From Cycloclasticus sp. symbiont of Bathymodiolus heckerae (GTDB taxonomy: Bacteria > Pseudomonadota > Gammaproteobacteria > Methylococcales > Cycloclasticaceae), in assembly GCA_002101235.1 (NCBI GenBank), contig LWTL01000114.1, positions 1-64,000 of the forward strand: a stretch of DNA of 64,000 nt, read 5' to 3'. Under the pieces are notes generated by a model. The model did not search any database, was not told the DNA's origin, and was given only the letters and a program-made list of their open reading frames with translations. The translations under genes were made by a program, and so were the position numbers. The stretch's first letter is position 1; each line of letters begins with the position of its first letter. Shown one piece after another: positions 25,181-33,501 of the stretch.

Positions 25181-25212
25181 AAAAAAAGGCGCTACTGTGT
25201 AGCGCCTTTTTT
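25181..25212. terminator. bidirectional intrinsic terminator after coxC
   Basis: Perfect stem GGCGCTAC (25188-25195) and GTAGCGCC (25199-25206) with a TGT loop, flanked by A7 on the left and T6 on the right. It can therefore stop transcription from both sides: coxC on plus and the DUF2909 gene on minus, whose stop codon lies inside the stem. Confidence 0.9.
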
Positions 25213-25464
25213 ATTGAGGTCAGTCTGAAGGTTATTCTCTATTGGCTGTGATGGAACAATAGTGTGTGGCTTAATAATGCCAAGGTATGAAGCTAATAAT
25301 AAGGAAATAAAGAGAGTCAAAGAAAGGCCGACACGTATAGCTAATGACTTTACAACTTCTTTAGGGGACGACTTCCTATTAGATAAGTGATAGAACGCTT
25401 TAAAAAGATTGTAAATAATGACGCATAAGCTGAGGATGATGAGGTATTTGATTAAAGGCGGCAT
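25192..25464 (-). CDS. DUF2909 twin-helix membrane protein
   Basis: A 90-residue protein with two membrane helices (about residues 5-25 and 44-66) separated by a basic loop, fitting DUF2909. Homologues lie between coxC and the SURF1 gene in pseudomonads and relatives, usually on the opposite strand, exactly as here, so a link to oxidase assembly is inferred. No function is known to me. Confidence 0.75.
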   Translation of the reverse strand: MPPLIKYLIILSLCVIIYNLFKAFYHLSNRKSSPKEVVKSLAIRVGLSLTLFISLLLASYLGIIKPHTIVPSQPIENNLQTDLNKKGATQ

Positions 25465-25536
25465 GAAAATGTCTCGGGGTTATAAAAGAAGCATTGTCAT
25501 CTAAAATTAAGTTAAAACCAAAGAATCTTTTGATAA

Positions 25537-26250
25537 ATGCAATTTAAAGCGAACTTATTTCTGACTGTATTAGCTATTTTGGTATTAGCTTTATTAGTCA
25601 ACCTTGGTTACTGGCAACTCAATAGAGCACAAGAAAAGCAAGATATATTAGATTTACAGTCTTCAAGAATGGATTTAAAGCCTGTTGGGCTATTAGGCCT
25701 GGAGTTAGCAGATAAAAATTTACGGTATTTACCTATCAGTGTGAGTGGCCAGATAGATATGAACCGACAAATATTGATAGATAACCAAGTCAGGCATGGT
25801 CGTGCAGGGTATTTTGTACTAGCCCCAATAGTCTTAACAAGTGGTGAAGCGATTTTGGTTAATAGAGGTTGGGTTCCGTTAGGTTTTGATAGGAGTGTAT
25901 TGCCAGATATCGCAGCAGCTTCAAAATTTGTGAGTATGGTTGGAAAGTTAGACCATTTTCCAAGTGTAGGTATTAAGTTGGATGGTGCTGATGAACTATC
26001 TGCAGGTTGGCCTGCTGTGACGCAAGTTGTAGATGTTAAAAAAGTATCTCATCGCTTAGGTTACAACGTGTTGCCGTATCAGGTTTTATTAAATGGCGAT
26101 GAGCCAGACGGCTATGATCGAGAATGGGTGCCTATGAAAATGGGGCCTGAAAAACACCACGGCTATGCATTTCAATGGTTTGCATTAGCAACGGCATGGG
26201 TCGTTATTTATTTTGTATTAACAATAAAGGTAGGCATAAAGAGAGAATGA
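25537..26250 (+). CDS. SURF1 family cytochrome oxidase assembly protein
   Basis: A 237-residue SURF1/Shy1 protein thought to help deliver or insert heme A into subunit I. It has the two-helix topology of the family, with helices at residues 5-25 and about 210-230. Between them are LGYWQLNRAQEKQ, QILIDNQVRHGRAGYFVLAP and LVNRGWVPLG, all typical. The stop overlaps the next start (ATGA). Confidence 0.92.
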   Translation: MQFKANLFLTVLAILVLALLVNLGYWQLNRAQEKQDILDLQSSRMDLKPVGLLGLELADKNLRYLPISVSGQIDMNRQILIDNQVRHGRAGYFVLAPIVLTSGEAILVNRGWVPLGFDRSVLPDIAAASKFVSMVGKLDHFPSVGIKLDGADELSAGWPAVTQVVDVKKVSHRLGYNVLPYQVLLNGDEPDGYDREWVPMKMGPEKHHGYAFQWFALATAWVVIYFVLTIKVGIKRE

Positions 26251-26828
26251 ACACATTAGTAAAAAATAGGTTAAAGCTAGTTTTTATAGCAACATTGTTC
26301 GCTATGCCAGTTATAACGGCATGGGTTGTTTTTAATAATCCTGAATTACTCGAGGGTGGAAAAACAAAGAACTATGGCGAACTAATTTCACCGGCTATTC
26401 CGTCAGATCTAAGTGACTATATTATGCAAGGTTCAGAAGATGAACTGGCAGAACTAAAAGGCCGTTGGGTTCTTGTACATGTTGATTTAGATGGGTTGTG
26501 TGCAGAAGCGTGTGAAAAGTCAGTACATATCCTAGGGCAGTTAAATACCCTGTTAAATAAAGATGCGAAACGTTTCAAAAGAGTTTATCTAAATAAGTCG
26601 ATGACAGACGATAGTGTGTTTTTGTCAACGCGCAAAAATTTAAAGTTATTTGTCTGGGGTGAAGAGCAAATTGCTAAGTTAAAAGTAGATGTTAAAGGTT
26701 TAGTAGATGGCGATATGTTATTAATTGATCCATTAGGCAATATCATGATGAAGTACTCCGAAGATGCGAATCCTTATGGGGTTCAGAAAGATTTAAAGCA
26801 TTTATTTAAGGCATCACAAATAGGTTAG
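26247..26828 (+). CDS. Sco-like thioredoxin-fold oxidase assembly protein lacking the distal His
   Basis: A 193-residue membrane-anchored protein with one N-terminal helix (about residues 10-30) and a thioredoxin-like periplasmic domain. A CxxxC pair lies in GLCAEACEKS, as in Sco1, but the place where Sco has its copper His reads VDGDMLLIDPLG, without His. The start at 26247 overlaps the SURF1 stop; an upstream in-frame extension is antisense to nothing but is inside SURF1 and not needed. Equivalent genes occupy this slot in Pseudomonas cox loci. Role in CuA maturation or thiol reduction is inferred. Confidence 0.7.
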   Translation: MNTLVKNRLKLVFIATLFAMPVITAWVVFNNPELLEGGKTKNYGELISPAIPSDLSDYIMQGSEDELAELKGRWVLVHVDLDGLCAEACEKSVHILGQLNTLLNKDAKRFKRVYLNKSMTDDSVFLSTRKNLKLFVWGEEQIAKLKVDVKGLVDGDMLLIDPLGNIMMKYSEDANPYGVQKDLKHLFKASQIG

Positions 26829-26830
26829 TT

Positions 26831-27805
26831 ATGTTTAGAAACTTAACAATCTTCGCTACGCTATTAGCACTACTTGTTATTGTCTTAGGTGCTTATGTAC
26901 GCCTCTCAGATGCTGGGCTAGGTTGTCCAGATTGGCCTGGTTGTTATGGTAGCTTGATTCTTGACGAGTCGGAAGAAGGCGTGGCACACGCGGCTGAGAA
27001 CTATGACCGCCCTTTAGAAGCGTCTAAAGCATGGAAAGAGATGATTCACCGGTATTTCGCCAGCACCTTAGGTTTTATTATTTTAATACTAACGTACATG
27101 GCATGGAAACGCCCTGAAATAGGGCAGCGTGGACTGACAACATCGTTATCTTTACTGGTCATGTTTCAAGGCGCACTGGGGATGTGGACAGTAACGTTGT
27201 TAGTGAAACCTGTGATTGTAATGAGTCACCTATTGGGTGGTTTAGCAACGCTAAGTCTGTTGCTTTTATTACTTTTGCGCGTGAGGAAGAAGCGTTTAAG
27301 TGAAGAAAATAGAAGCGCAGGTGTGTTGGGTTTAGCAGTTGTTGCTTTGTTTATTTTAGTGGCCCAAATTGCATTAGGTGGCTGGACAAGTACTAATTAT
27401 GCAGCTTTGGCATGTCCTGAATTCCCAACATGCTACGGAGATTCTTGGGCACCTAGTGTGGATTATAAAGAAGGCTTTGTGTTGTGGCGTGGCCTGGGTG
27501 TTGATTATGAGTTTGGAGTGTTGACGAATGAAGCGAGAGCTGCGATTCATTGGGTTCACCGTATAGGAGCTTTAATAACGACGATTATTCTTCTGTTCTT
27601 AACGACGCTATTGTTTAAGTTGCGTGCTATCAAGGAGTCGCTCATGTTGGGTGGGTTACTGTTAACACAAGTGGTTCTAGGGATTTTAAATGTACTGTTA
27701 AATTTGCCACTACACGTAGCTGTGGCGCATAATGCAGTCGCGGCACTCCTACTATTGAGCCTAGTCTATGTGGTTTTTAGACTAAATAAAGAACACGTTA
27801 ATTAA
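26831..27805 (+). CDS. ctaA: heme A synthase
   Basis: A 324-residue eight-helix COX15/CtaA protein that oxidises the methyl group of heme O to give heme A. Family features: GAYVRLSDAGLGCPDWPGCYG (split before 20 residues here as LSDAGLGCPDWPGC), EMIHRYFAS, CPEFPTCYG and IHWVHRIGA with the paired heme His residues. Two Cys pairs are kept. It precedes ctaB by nine bases. Confidence 0.93.
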   Translation: MFRNLTIFATLLALLVIVLGAYVRLSDAGLGCPDWPGCYGSLILDESEEGVAHAAENYDRPLEASKAWKEMIHRYFASTLGFIILILTYMAWKRPEIGQRGLTTSLSLLVMFQGALGMWTVTLLVKPVIVMSHLLGGLATLSLLLLLLLRVRKKRLSEENRSAGVLGLAVVALFILVAQIALGGWTSTNYAALACPEFPTCYGDSWAPSVDYKEGFVLWRGLGVDYEFGVLTNEARAAIHWVHRIGALITTIILLFLTTLLFKLRAIKESLMLGGLLLTQVVLGILNVLLNLPLHVAVAHNAVAALLLLSLVYVVFRLNKEHVN

Positions 27806-27814
27806 GGTTATATT

Positions 27815-28705
27815 TTGTCTGAGCAAATCATCAAAAATACATCAACGGATATTGGCTGGAAAAGCTATTACGAATTGTGCAAGCCAAAAGTTGTTATGTT
27901 GATTGTGTTCACAGCTGTTGTTGGTATGTTTTTAGCAGTGCCCGGCATGGTGCCATGGCAGCCTTTAATATTCGGTACTATTGGTATCGGTTTAGCGGCT
28001 TCATCGGCGGCAGCTATTAATCATTATTTGGATCAGAAATTTGATGCAAAAATGGCCAGAACGAAAGGTCGTCCTTTGCCGCACGGTGATTTGAATGGAA
28101 AGCAGGTGCTAGGGTTTGCTTTCAGTATCGGAATTATAGCGATGCTGATACTTGTATTTTTAGTGAATGAATTGACTGCATTTCTTACGTTTCTTTCATT
28201 AATTGGTTATGCCGTTGTCTATACGGTTTATTTGAAACATGCGACACCACAAAACATAGTGATTGGTGGCGCGGCGGGTGCAGCACCCCCTGTATTAGGT
28301 TGGTGCGCAGTGACGGCAACGATTGATCCGCACGCCTTATTGCTATTTTTAATTATATTTATTTGGACACCACCACATTTTTGGGCGCTAGCAGTGGCTC
28401 GACGGGAAGAGTATGCGAAAGCAGATATCCCCATGTTACCGGTTACCCATGGTGCTGAATTTACACGTCTTCAAATAGTGTTCTATACGGTACTGTTGAT
28501 TTTGGTGAGTTTACTGCCGTACTTAACAGGTATGAGCGGTGAGCTGTACTTAGTAGCTGCTATAGGTCTTGGCTTTTGGTTTTTATATTATGCGGTACGT
28601 CTTAAAAAAACAGCAGATGATGCCGTTGCGATGAAGACGTTCAGGGTATCCATTCTGTATTTAATGATTATATTCTCAGTGTTACTAATCGACCACTATG
28701 TATAA
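27815..28705 (+). CDS. ctaB: protoheme IX farnesyltransferase (heme O synthase)
   Basis: A 296-residue membrane UbiA-superfamily enzyme (CyoE/CtaB) that adds the farnesyl tail to heme B. The Asp-rich motif is NHYLDQKFDAKMARTKGRP, with PLPHG following, and FIWTPPHFWALAV and YAKADIPMLPVTHG form the second site. The start is TTG. With ctaA it supplies heme A for subunit I. Confidence 0.94.
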   Translation: MSEQIIKNTSTDIGWKSYYELCKPKVVMLIVFTAVVGMFLAVPGMVPWQPLIFGTIGIGLAASSAAAINHYLDQKFDAKMARTKGRPLPHGDLNGKQVLGFAFSIGIIAMLILVFLVNELTAFLTFLSLIGYAVVYTVYLKHATPQNIVIGGAAGAAPPVLGWCAVTATIDPHALLLFLIIFIWTPPHFWALAVARREEYAKADIPMLPVTHGAEFTRLQIVFYTVLLILVSLLPYLTGMSGELYLVAAIGLGFWFLYYAVRLKKTADDAVAMKTFRVSILYLMIIFSVLLIDHYV

Positions 28706-28711
28706 AAGGAA

Positions 28712-29284
28712 ATGAAAATGAAATACGGTTTTATCTTTTTGTTGTTTGCAGGTGCTCTTCATGCAAATGATTTCACAGCAGGGCGAGACAAAAACAGTGT
28801 GCAAGCTGTTCAGTCACTGGAAGCGTATGCAAAATATAAAATGGCGCAATACGATGAGGCGCGTGAAATTTGGTTAATGTTAGCGGAGAAGAACAATGCT
28901 TCTGCGCTCATCAATTTAGCGAATTTGTACGAACAAGGCCAGGGTGTTGAACGAGACCTTAAGCAGTCGGTGGCATGGTTACGGCAAGCTGCAGATTTAG
29001 GCGATGTACGTGGGCAGTATCAATTAGCGATGGCGTATGAGAAAGGGTTGGGTGTAGACAGGGATTTACATCAAGCAGCTTATTGGTTGGAAAAAGCGGC
29101 AGAGCAAGGTGATGAAACAGCGCAGTTTAATCTTGGTGTTATGTTGGCGACGAATTATGGTGAAGGCTTAACAACAAGTTCGAATGAGCAACGGCAATCG
29201 GCTGTTAAGTGGCTAACGCAAGCAGATGAAAATGGCGTTGAAGATGCAAAGCAATTTTTATCGTTGTTATCTGAGATGATGTAA
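28712..29284 (+). CDS. secreted Sel1-repeat protein
   Basis: A 190-residue protein with a signal peptide (cleavage likely after GALHA) and about three Sel1-type helical repeats, for example ALINLANLYEQGQGVERD, GQYQLAMAYEKGLGVDRD and AQFNLGVMLATNYGEG. Such solenoids are scaffolds for protein-protein contacts in the periplasm. It follows ctaB by six bases, but a link with oxidase assembly is only suggested by position. Confidence 0.85.
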   Translation: MKMKYGFIFLLFAGALHANDFTAGRDKNSVQAVQSLEAYAKYKMAQYDEAREIWLMLAEKNNASALINLANLYEQGQGVERDLKQSVAWLRQAADLGDVRGQYQLAMAYEKGLGVDRDLHQAAYWLEKAAEQGDETAQFNLGVMLATNYGEGLTTSSNEQRQSAVKWLTQADENGVEDAKQFLSLLSEMM

Positions 29285-29299
29285 GACAGTGCATATGTT

Positions 29300-29845
29300 A
29301 TGAAAAGCGTTGAACCACGTAATAAGCTATCGAAAATGATGGTGTCCCTAGCGTGGGTCGGTTTTTTAGCGATGCTTGTTATAGGTTTTGACCGCTTTTT
29401 AGACAAGCAATCGAATCCAAATGAACGCCCAGATGTTATTTATGCGTCTGATGGCGCAGCAGAAGTTACGTTACAACAAAATCGACAAGGGCACTATATA
29501 GCCGATGGTAAGTTGAATGGTCACTGGGCAACCTTTGTGCTTGATACAGGCGCGACGAATGTTAGTATCCCAAGGGCAGTAGCTGATGAGATGGGTTTGA
29601 CTGAAGGGAGTCCTGAGAGAACGCGCACAGCGAATGGAGATGTCGTTGTTTATCGGGTGATATTAGAATCAGTGATGCTCGGTGCTATCGAATTAAGAAA
29701 TGTTGCGGCACACATCAATCCACACATGGATGGTAAAGCGGTGTTGTTGGGAATGAGCTTCCTAAAACATGTAGAAATGTCTCAAAAAGACAAACAATTA
29801 GTGTTACGGCTTAAAGCAAAAAAGCAGCCGGCTAATTATATCTAG
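29300..29845 (+). CDS. retropepsin-like membrane aspartic protease (TIGR02281 type)
   Basis: A 181-residue protein with an N-terminal membrane helix (about residues 12-32) and a single-lobe pepsin fold. The active-site triad is in FVLDTGATNVSIP; a hydrophobic VLLGMSFLKHVEM follows near the end, as in clan AA proteases. It probably dimerises on the periplasmic side. Substrate unknown. Its 3' end overlaps the convergent rpoH gene by four bases. Confidence 0.85.
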   Translation: MKSVEPRNKLSKMMVSLAWVGFLAMLVIGFDRFLDKQSNPNERPDVIYASDGAAEVTLQQNRQGHYIADGKLNGHWATFVLDTGATNVSIPRAVADEMGLTEGSPERTRTANGDVVVYRVILESVMLGAIELRNVAAHINPHMDGKAVLLGMSFLKHVEMSQKDKQLVLRLKAKKQPANYI

Positions 29846-30711
29846 CTAGGCTGAAATTCCAGTAACTCTTGCTTTACTTTGTTCATCGCGTTTTTCTCAA
29901 GCTGACGAATGCGTTCGGCAGACACTTGATATTTATTAGCTAACTCATGCAAGGTCGACTTTTTATCAGTAAGCCAGCGTTCGGATAGAATTTCACGGCT
30001 ACGCTCATCAAGATTGCTTAAAGCGGTGCTTAATTGAGATGTGTTGTGGCTAGCCTCATTATGTTTTTCTACAACGCTTGCTGGGTCATGCTCTTCTTTA
30101 GTAACGAATGCCGCAGGCGTATGAACGAGCTCCTCTGAATCACTGTTGTCATCTTGGTGACCATCAAATGCCATGTCGAAATTACTGAGGCGCTTTTCCA
30201 TTTCATATACGGCAGATTTATCTACACCGAGGTCACTAGCGATAGCGTCAGCTTCGTTTTCATTTAACCAAGCCAGGTTTTTCTTTTTCTTACGCAAGTT
30301 GAAGAATAATTTACGTTGCGCTTTGGTAGTAGCGATTTTTACAATGCGCCAGTTTTTAATTACAAATTCGTGAATTTCAGATTTTATCCAATGTACTGCA
30401 TAAGATACAAGGCGGACGCCCATTTCCGGGTCGAAGCGCTTAACAGCTTTCATTAAGCCAATACTGCCTTCTTGAATTAGGTCGGGTAAAGCGAGGCCAT
30501 AGCCGCTATAACTTCTTGCGATATGAATAACATAGCGCATATGGGAAAGGACAAGTGTGCGAGCAGCCTCAAGATCATTATTATCGCGTAGACGCGTGGC
30601 TAAATCTCTTTCTTGCTCAACCGTTAAGGCAGGCGCAGAAGAAACTGATGCAATGTACGCATCAAGTGATCCAGCAGATAAATGAGTGGGTAATGCTATC
30701 GCATGTGTCAT
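29842..30711 (-). CDS. rpoH: heat-shock sigma factor sigma-32
   Basis: A 289-residue sigma-70-family factor directing polymerase to heat-shock promoters. Region 2 reads LVLSHMRYVIHIARSYSGYG and LIQEGSIGLMKAVKRFDP, and the RpoH box is QRKLFFNLRKKKKN. Region 4.2 is LHELANKYQVSAERIRQLE. The last gene of ftsY-ftsE-ftsX-rpoH, with about 96 bases after ftsX that should hold its own promoter. Confidence 0.96.
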   Translation of the reverse strand: MTHAIALPTHLSAGSLDAYIASVSSAPALTVEQERDLATRLRDNNDLEAARTLVLSHMRYVIHIARSYSGYGLALPDLIQEGSIGLMKAVKRFDPEMGVRLVSYAVHWIKSEIHEFVIKNWRIVKIATTKAQRKLFFNLRKKKKNLAWLNENEADAIASDLGVDKSAVYEMEKRLSNFDMAFDGHQDDNSDSEELVHTPAAFVTKEEHDPASVVEKHNEASHNTSQLSTALSNLDERSREILSERWLTDKKSTLHELANKYQVSAERIRQLEKNAMNKVKQELLEFQPS

Positions 30712-30807
30712 TGTGTCCCTCCAAGAGTGGCGCTAATGTATTTTAACGCTCACTATATAAGACCGCTAAGTATAGCAAAAGTTCAGTTTGTAAGGCAATC
30801 CTGAGAG

Positions 30808-31767
30808 CTAGCTTTCTAGTTCGTTTAGGTAGCGGCTGACGACTATCCATGAGCCAGTAACACCGAGGAAAACGGAGAAGGCGATCCATGACAAAGCGTG
30901 GTTTAGAGGCATAAACTCAAGACTGAACGAGCTACTGTATAAGGTGGCAAGAGAGCTTGTTGGCCCATGGATAAGCCATACGGACAAATTGACCAGTAAA
31001 CAGGCTAATATGCCGCCTAAGAACCCATACCAGAAGCCACTATAGATAAAAGGGCGGCGGACAAAAGCATGTGTTGCGCCAACAAGGCGGGTAATGTCAA
31101 TTTCATCGCGACGATGTTGAAGTTCTAAACGGATGGTATTACTAACGATGAGTAATACAGCAAAGCCGAGCAAAATTGTAATAATGCTGACACCGCGTTG
31201 GGCGATATTCAAAATACCGTTTAAACGCTCAAGCCAACCCATATCCATTTGTACCAATTGTATGTCAGGCCGTTGTTTGAGTTCGTTAACCAATAATTTG
31301 AGGCTAGCCTGGTCATTTATACTATTAATCGGTGTTATTTGAATAACGTGCGGCAGGGGGTTACTGTCTAATATAGTAATGGCTGAACTAAACCCGCTGT
31401 ATTGACGAAACTCTTTTAGCGCAGCTTCTTTGTTAATTAAAACAGACTGAATGATTTTATCGTTCTTTTGCAATGAAGCAGAGAGGTCATCCGCTTGCTT
31501 GAGGGTGACGGACTGGTTTAGAAAAATGGAAATATTGTTGTTTAGATCAATTTGCCCGCTTAATGATTGGAGGTTATTGATAGAAACTAGAAGCCCAGAG
31601 GGCAGGGACAAGGTGATAGCAATAACACTCACGGTCATCATGAAATTAAACGGGGCCCTTGCAAAACGGCCTAAACTCGCGAAAAACGTGTGTAGATGAA
31701 TTAACAGGTAGGCACGTACACTAAAATTACGTATAGGCCGTTGAATATTGCTGCGACGTCTAGCCAT
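30808..31767 (-). CDS. ftsX: cell division protein FtsX
   Basis: A 319-residue membrane subunit of the FtsEX complex, which couples ATP hydrolysis at the septum to activation of peptidoglycan amidases through EnvC-like partners. Four helices are predicted: one after the basic N-terminus (about 45-65) and three in the C-terminal third. A periplasmic domain lies between the first two. The start overlaps the end of ftsE by eight bases. Confidence 0.93.
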   Translation of the reverse strand: MARRRSNIQRPIRNFSVRAYLLIHLHTFFASLGRFARAPFNFMMTVSVIAITLSLPSGLLVSINNLQSLSGQIDLNNNISIFLNQSVTLKQADDLSASLQKNDKIIQSVLINKEAALKEFRQYSGFSSAITILDSNPLPHVIQITPINSINDQASLKLLVNELKQRPDIQLVQMDMGWLERLNGILNIAQRGVSIITILLGFAVLLIVSNTIRLELQHRRDEIDITRLVGATHAFVRRPFIYSGFWYGFLGGILACLLVNLSVWLIHGPTSSLATLYSSSFSLEFMPLNHALSWIAFSVFLGVTGSWIVVSRYLNELES

Positions 31768-32425
31768 GTTCTTCTAACATCTCGCCTTGTGAGAGTTGCA
31801 GGGTGCGATAACCCATGCGCTGAATAAGCGATACATCGTGACTTGCAATAAGTACAGTCACGCCCACTTGGTTGAATTGTTCAAACAAACGCATAATTTC
31901 TTCTGATAATGCGGGGTCTAAGTTACCGGTTGGTTCGTCAGCTAAAATCATTGGCGGCCTATTCACCACGGCTCTTGCGATGCCGATACGCTGTTGCTCT
32001 CCGCCTGATAAGGTGATGGGGTAACGTTGTTCTTTACCTAACAAGCCTACTTTATCCAGAGCAGCGCGGACACGGCGTTTAATTTCATGACGATCCAATC
32101 CCGTGATAATTAACGGCAAAGCGACATTATCAAAAACAGTATGGTCATGTAATAAACGGTGATCTTGGAAAATCATGCCAATTTTTCGGCGAGCATAAGG
32201 GATGTTTCGTTTAGAAAGGCGACCAATGTTTTGGTTGTCCAACATGACTTGGCCTTGTGTACTGCGCTCAAGGACGGCAATTAGTTTTAGAAGCGTGCTT
32301 TTCCCCGCGCCAGAATGCCCTGTTAAAAAGGCCATCTCTCCATTTTGGAGTTCAAAATTAACGTTTTTAAGTGCATCTGCACCCCCACTTGGGTATCGCT
32401 TGCTAACGTTAATAAATTGCAGCAT
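31760..32425 (-). CDS. ftsE: cell division ATP-binding protein FtsE
   Basis: A 221-residue ABC ATPase. Walker A is GHSGAGKSTLLK, the signature LSGGEQQRIGIARAV, and Walker B MILADEPTGNLD, all intact. It pairs with FtsX and binds FtsZ. Starts six bases after ftsY on the same strand. Confidence 0.95.
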   Translation of the reverse strand: MLQFINVSKRYPSGGADALKNVNFELQNGEMAFLTGHSGAGKSTLLKLIAVLERSTQGQVMLDNQNIGRLSKRNIPYARRKIGMIFQDHRLLHDHTVFDNVALPLIITGLDRHEIKRRVRAALDKVGLLGKEQRYPITLSGGEQQRIGIARAVVNRPPMILADEPTGNLDPALSEEIMRLFEQFNQVGVTVLIASHDVSLIQRMGYRTLQLSQGEMLEEHG

Positions 32426-32431
32426 TAGGGT

Positions 32432-33427
32432 TTAAGTGACATCTGGTTTTTCAAATAACGCCTCGATGAACTCAGGTGCGTTAAATTCACGTAAGTCATC
32501 AATGCCTTCGCCAATGCCAATAAACCGGATAGGTAAATTAAATTGATTGGCCAGTGCGAAGATAACGCCGCCCTTGGCCGTTCCATCTAATTTGGTAAGG
32601 GTAATGCCTGTGAGTGGCGTGGCTTCATTAAAGTGCTTCGCTTGAGCAATGGCATTTTGCCCAACACCTGCATCAAGAACGAGCATAATTTCATGAGGGG
32701 CATGTTCATCTATCTTTTTAATGACACGGTTAATTTTACTTAATTCGTTCATTAAATTAACTTGAGTATGTAGACGACCAGCAGTGTCAGCAAGTAAAAC
32801 ATCGACTTTACGGGCGCGTGCTTTTTCAAATGCATCGTAAATAACAGAGGCAGAATCGGCGCCGGTATGTTGTGCAACAACGTCAATATTGTTGCGGGTA
32901 CCCCATTCTTGTAATTGTTCAATGGCAGCTGCTCTGAATGTGTCGCCAGCAGCTAGCATCACACTTTTACCTTCTGCTTGCAGTCGTTTGGCTAGTTTAC
33001 CGATGGTGGTGGTTTTGCCCATGCCATTAACGCCGACTACCAAAATAACAAATGGGTCATCGCCCTCTGGAATATTCAGTGCTTGCTGATTGGGCTCTAA
33101 AATAGAAAGCATTTCTTCTTGTAGCGCTGCGGTAAGTGCTTGTGGGTCAGAAAGCTGTTTTCGAGCAACGCGTTGAGTCAGGTTTTTAATGATGCGCTGA
33201 GTTGCTTCAATACCGACATCGGCAGTGAGTAGAATGACCTCTAGTTCTTCAAATAGATCGTCGTCTATTTGTTTTTTACCTAAAAATAGATTCCCTAAAC
33301 TGCCTGTTAAACCAGTGCGTGTTTTTGTCAGTTGGCTTTTTAATCGACCAAAGAAACCTTCTTTTGTTTCTACAGGAGGGGCTTGCTCAGTGATTTCGGT
33401 GCTTTTTTTCTTGCCAAATCCAAACAT
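32432..33427 (-). CDS. ftsY: signal recognition particle receptor FtsY
   Basis: A 331-residue SRP GTPase that receives ribosome-nascent chains at the membrane. The G1 loop is GVNGMGKTTTIGKLA, and DTAGRLHTQVNLMNEL and TKLDGTAKGG follow. The N domain is present, but the acidic A domain is very short compared with E. coli (497 residues). First gene of the division/heat-shock operon; it diverges from the M16 peptidase gene over 74 bases. Confidence 0.95.
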   Translation of the reverse strand: MFGFGKKKSTEITEQAPPVETKEGFFGRLKSQLTKTRTGLTGSLGNLFLGKKQIDDDLFEELEVILLTADVGIEATQRIIKNLTQRVARKQLSDPQALTAALQEEMLSILEPNQQALNIPEGDDPFVILVVGVNGMGKTTTIGKLAKRLQAEGKSVMLAAGDTFRAAAIEQLQEWGTRNNIDVVAQHTGADSASVIYDAFEKARARKVDVLLADTAGRLHTQVNLMNELSKINRVIKKIDEHAPHEIMLVLDAGVGQNAIAQAKHFNEATPLTGITLTKLDGTAKGGVIFALANQFNLPIRFIGIGEGIDDLREFNAPEFIEALFEKPDVT

Positions 33428-33501
33428 GATATCGTGTCTTTTTAAGGGAACTTTGTCGTAAAATGCCCGTTCTAATATATTTATTGTGAAATGAGAACAA
33501 A

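Noticed and set aside
26175-26246. Upstream extension of the Sco-like gene
   Set aside because: It is within SURF1; the ATG at 26247 forms a standard ATGA overlap.
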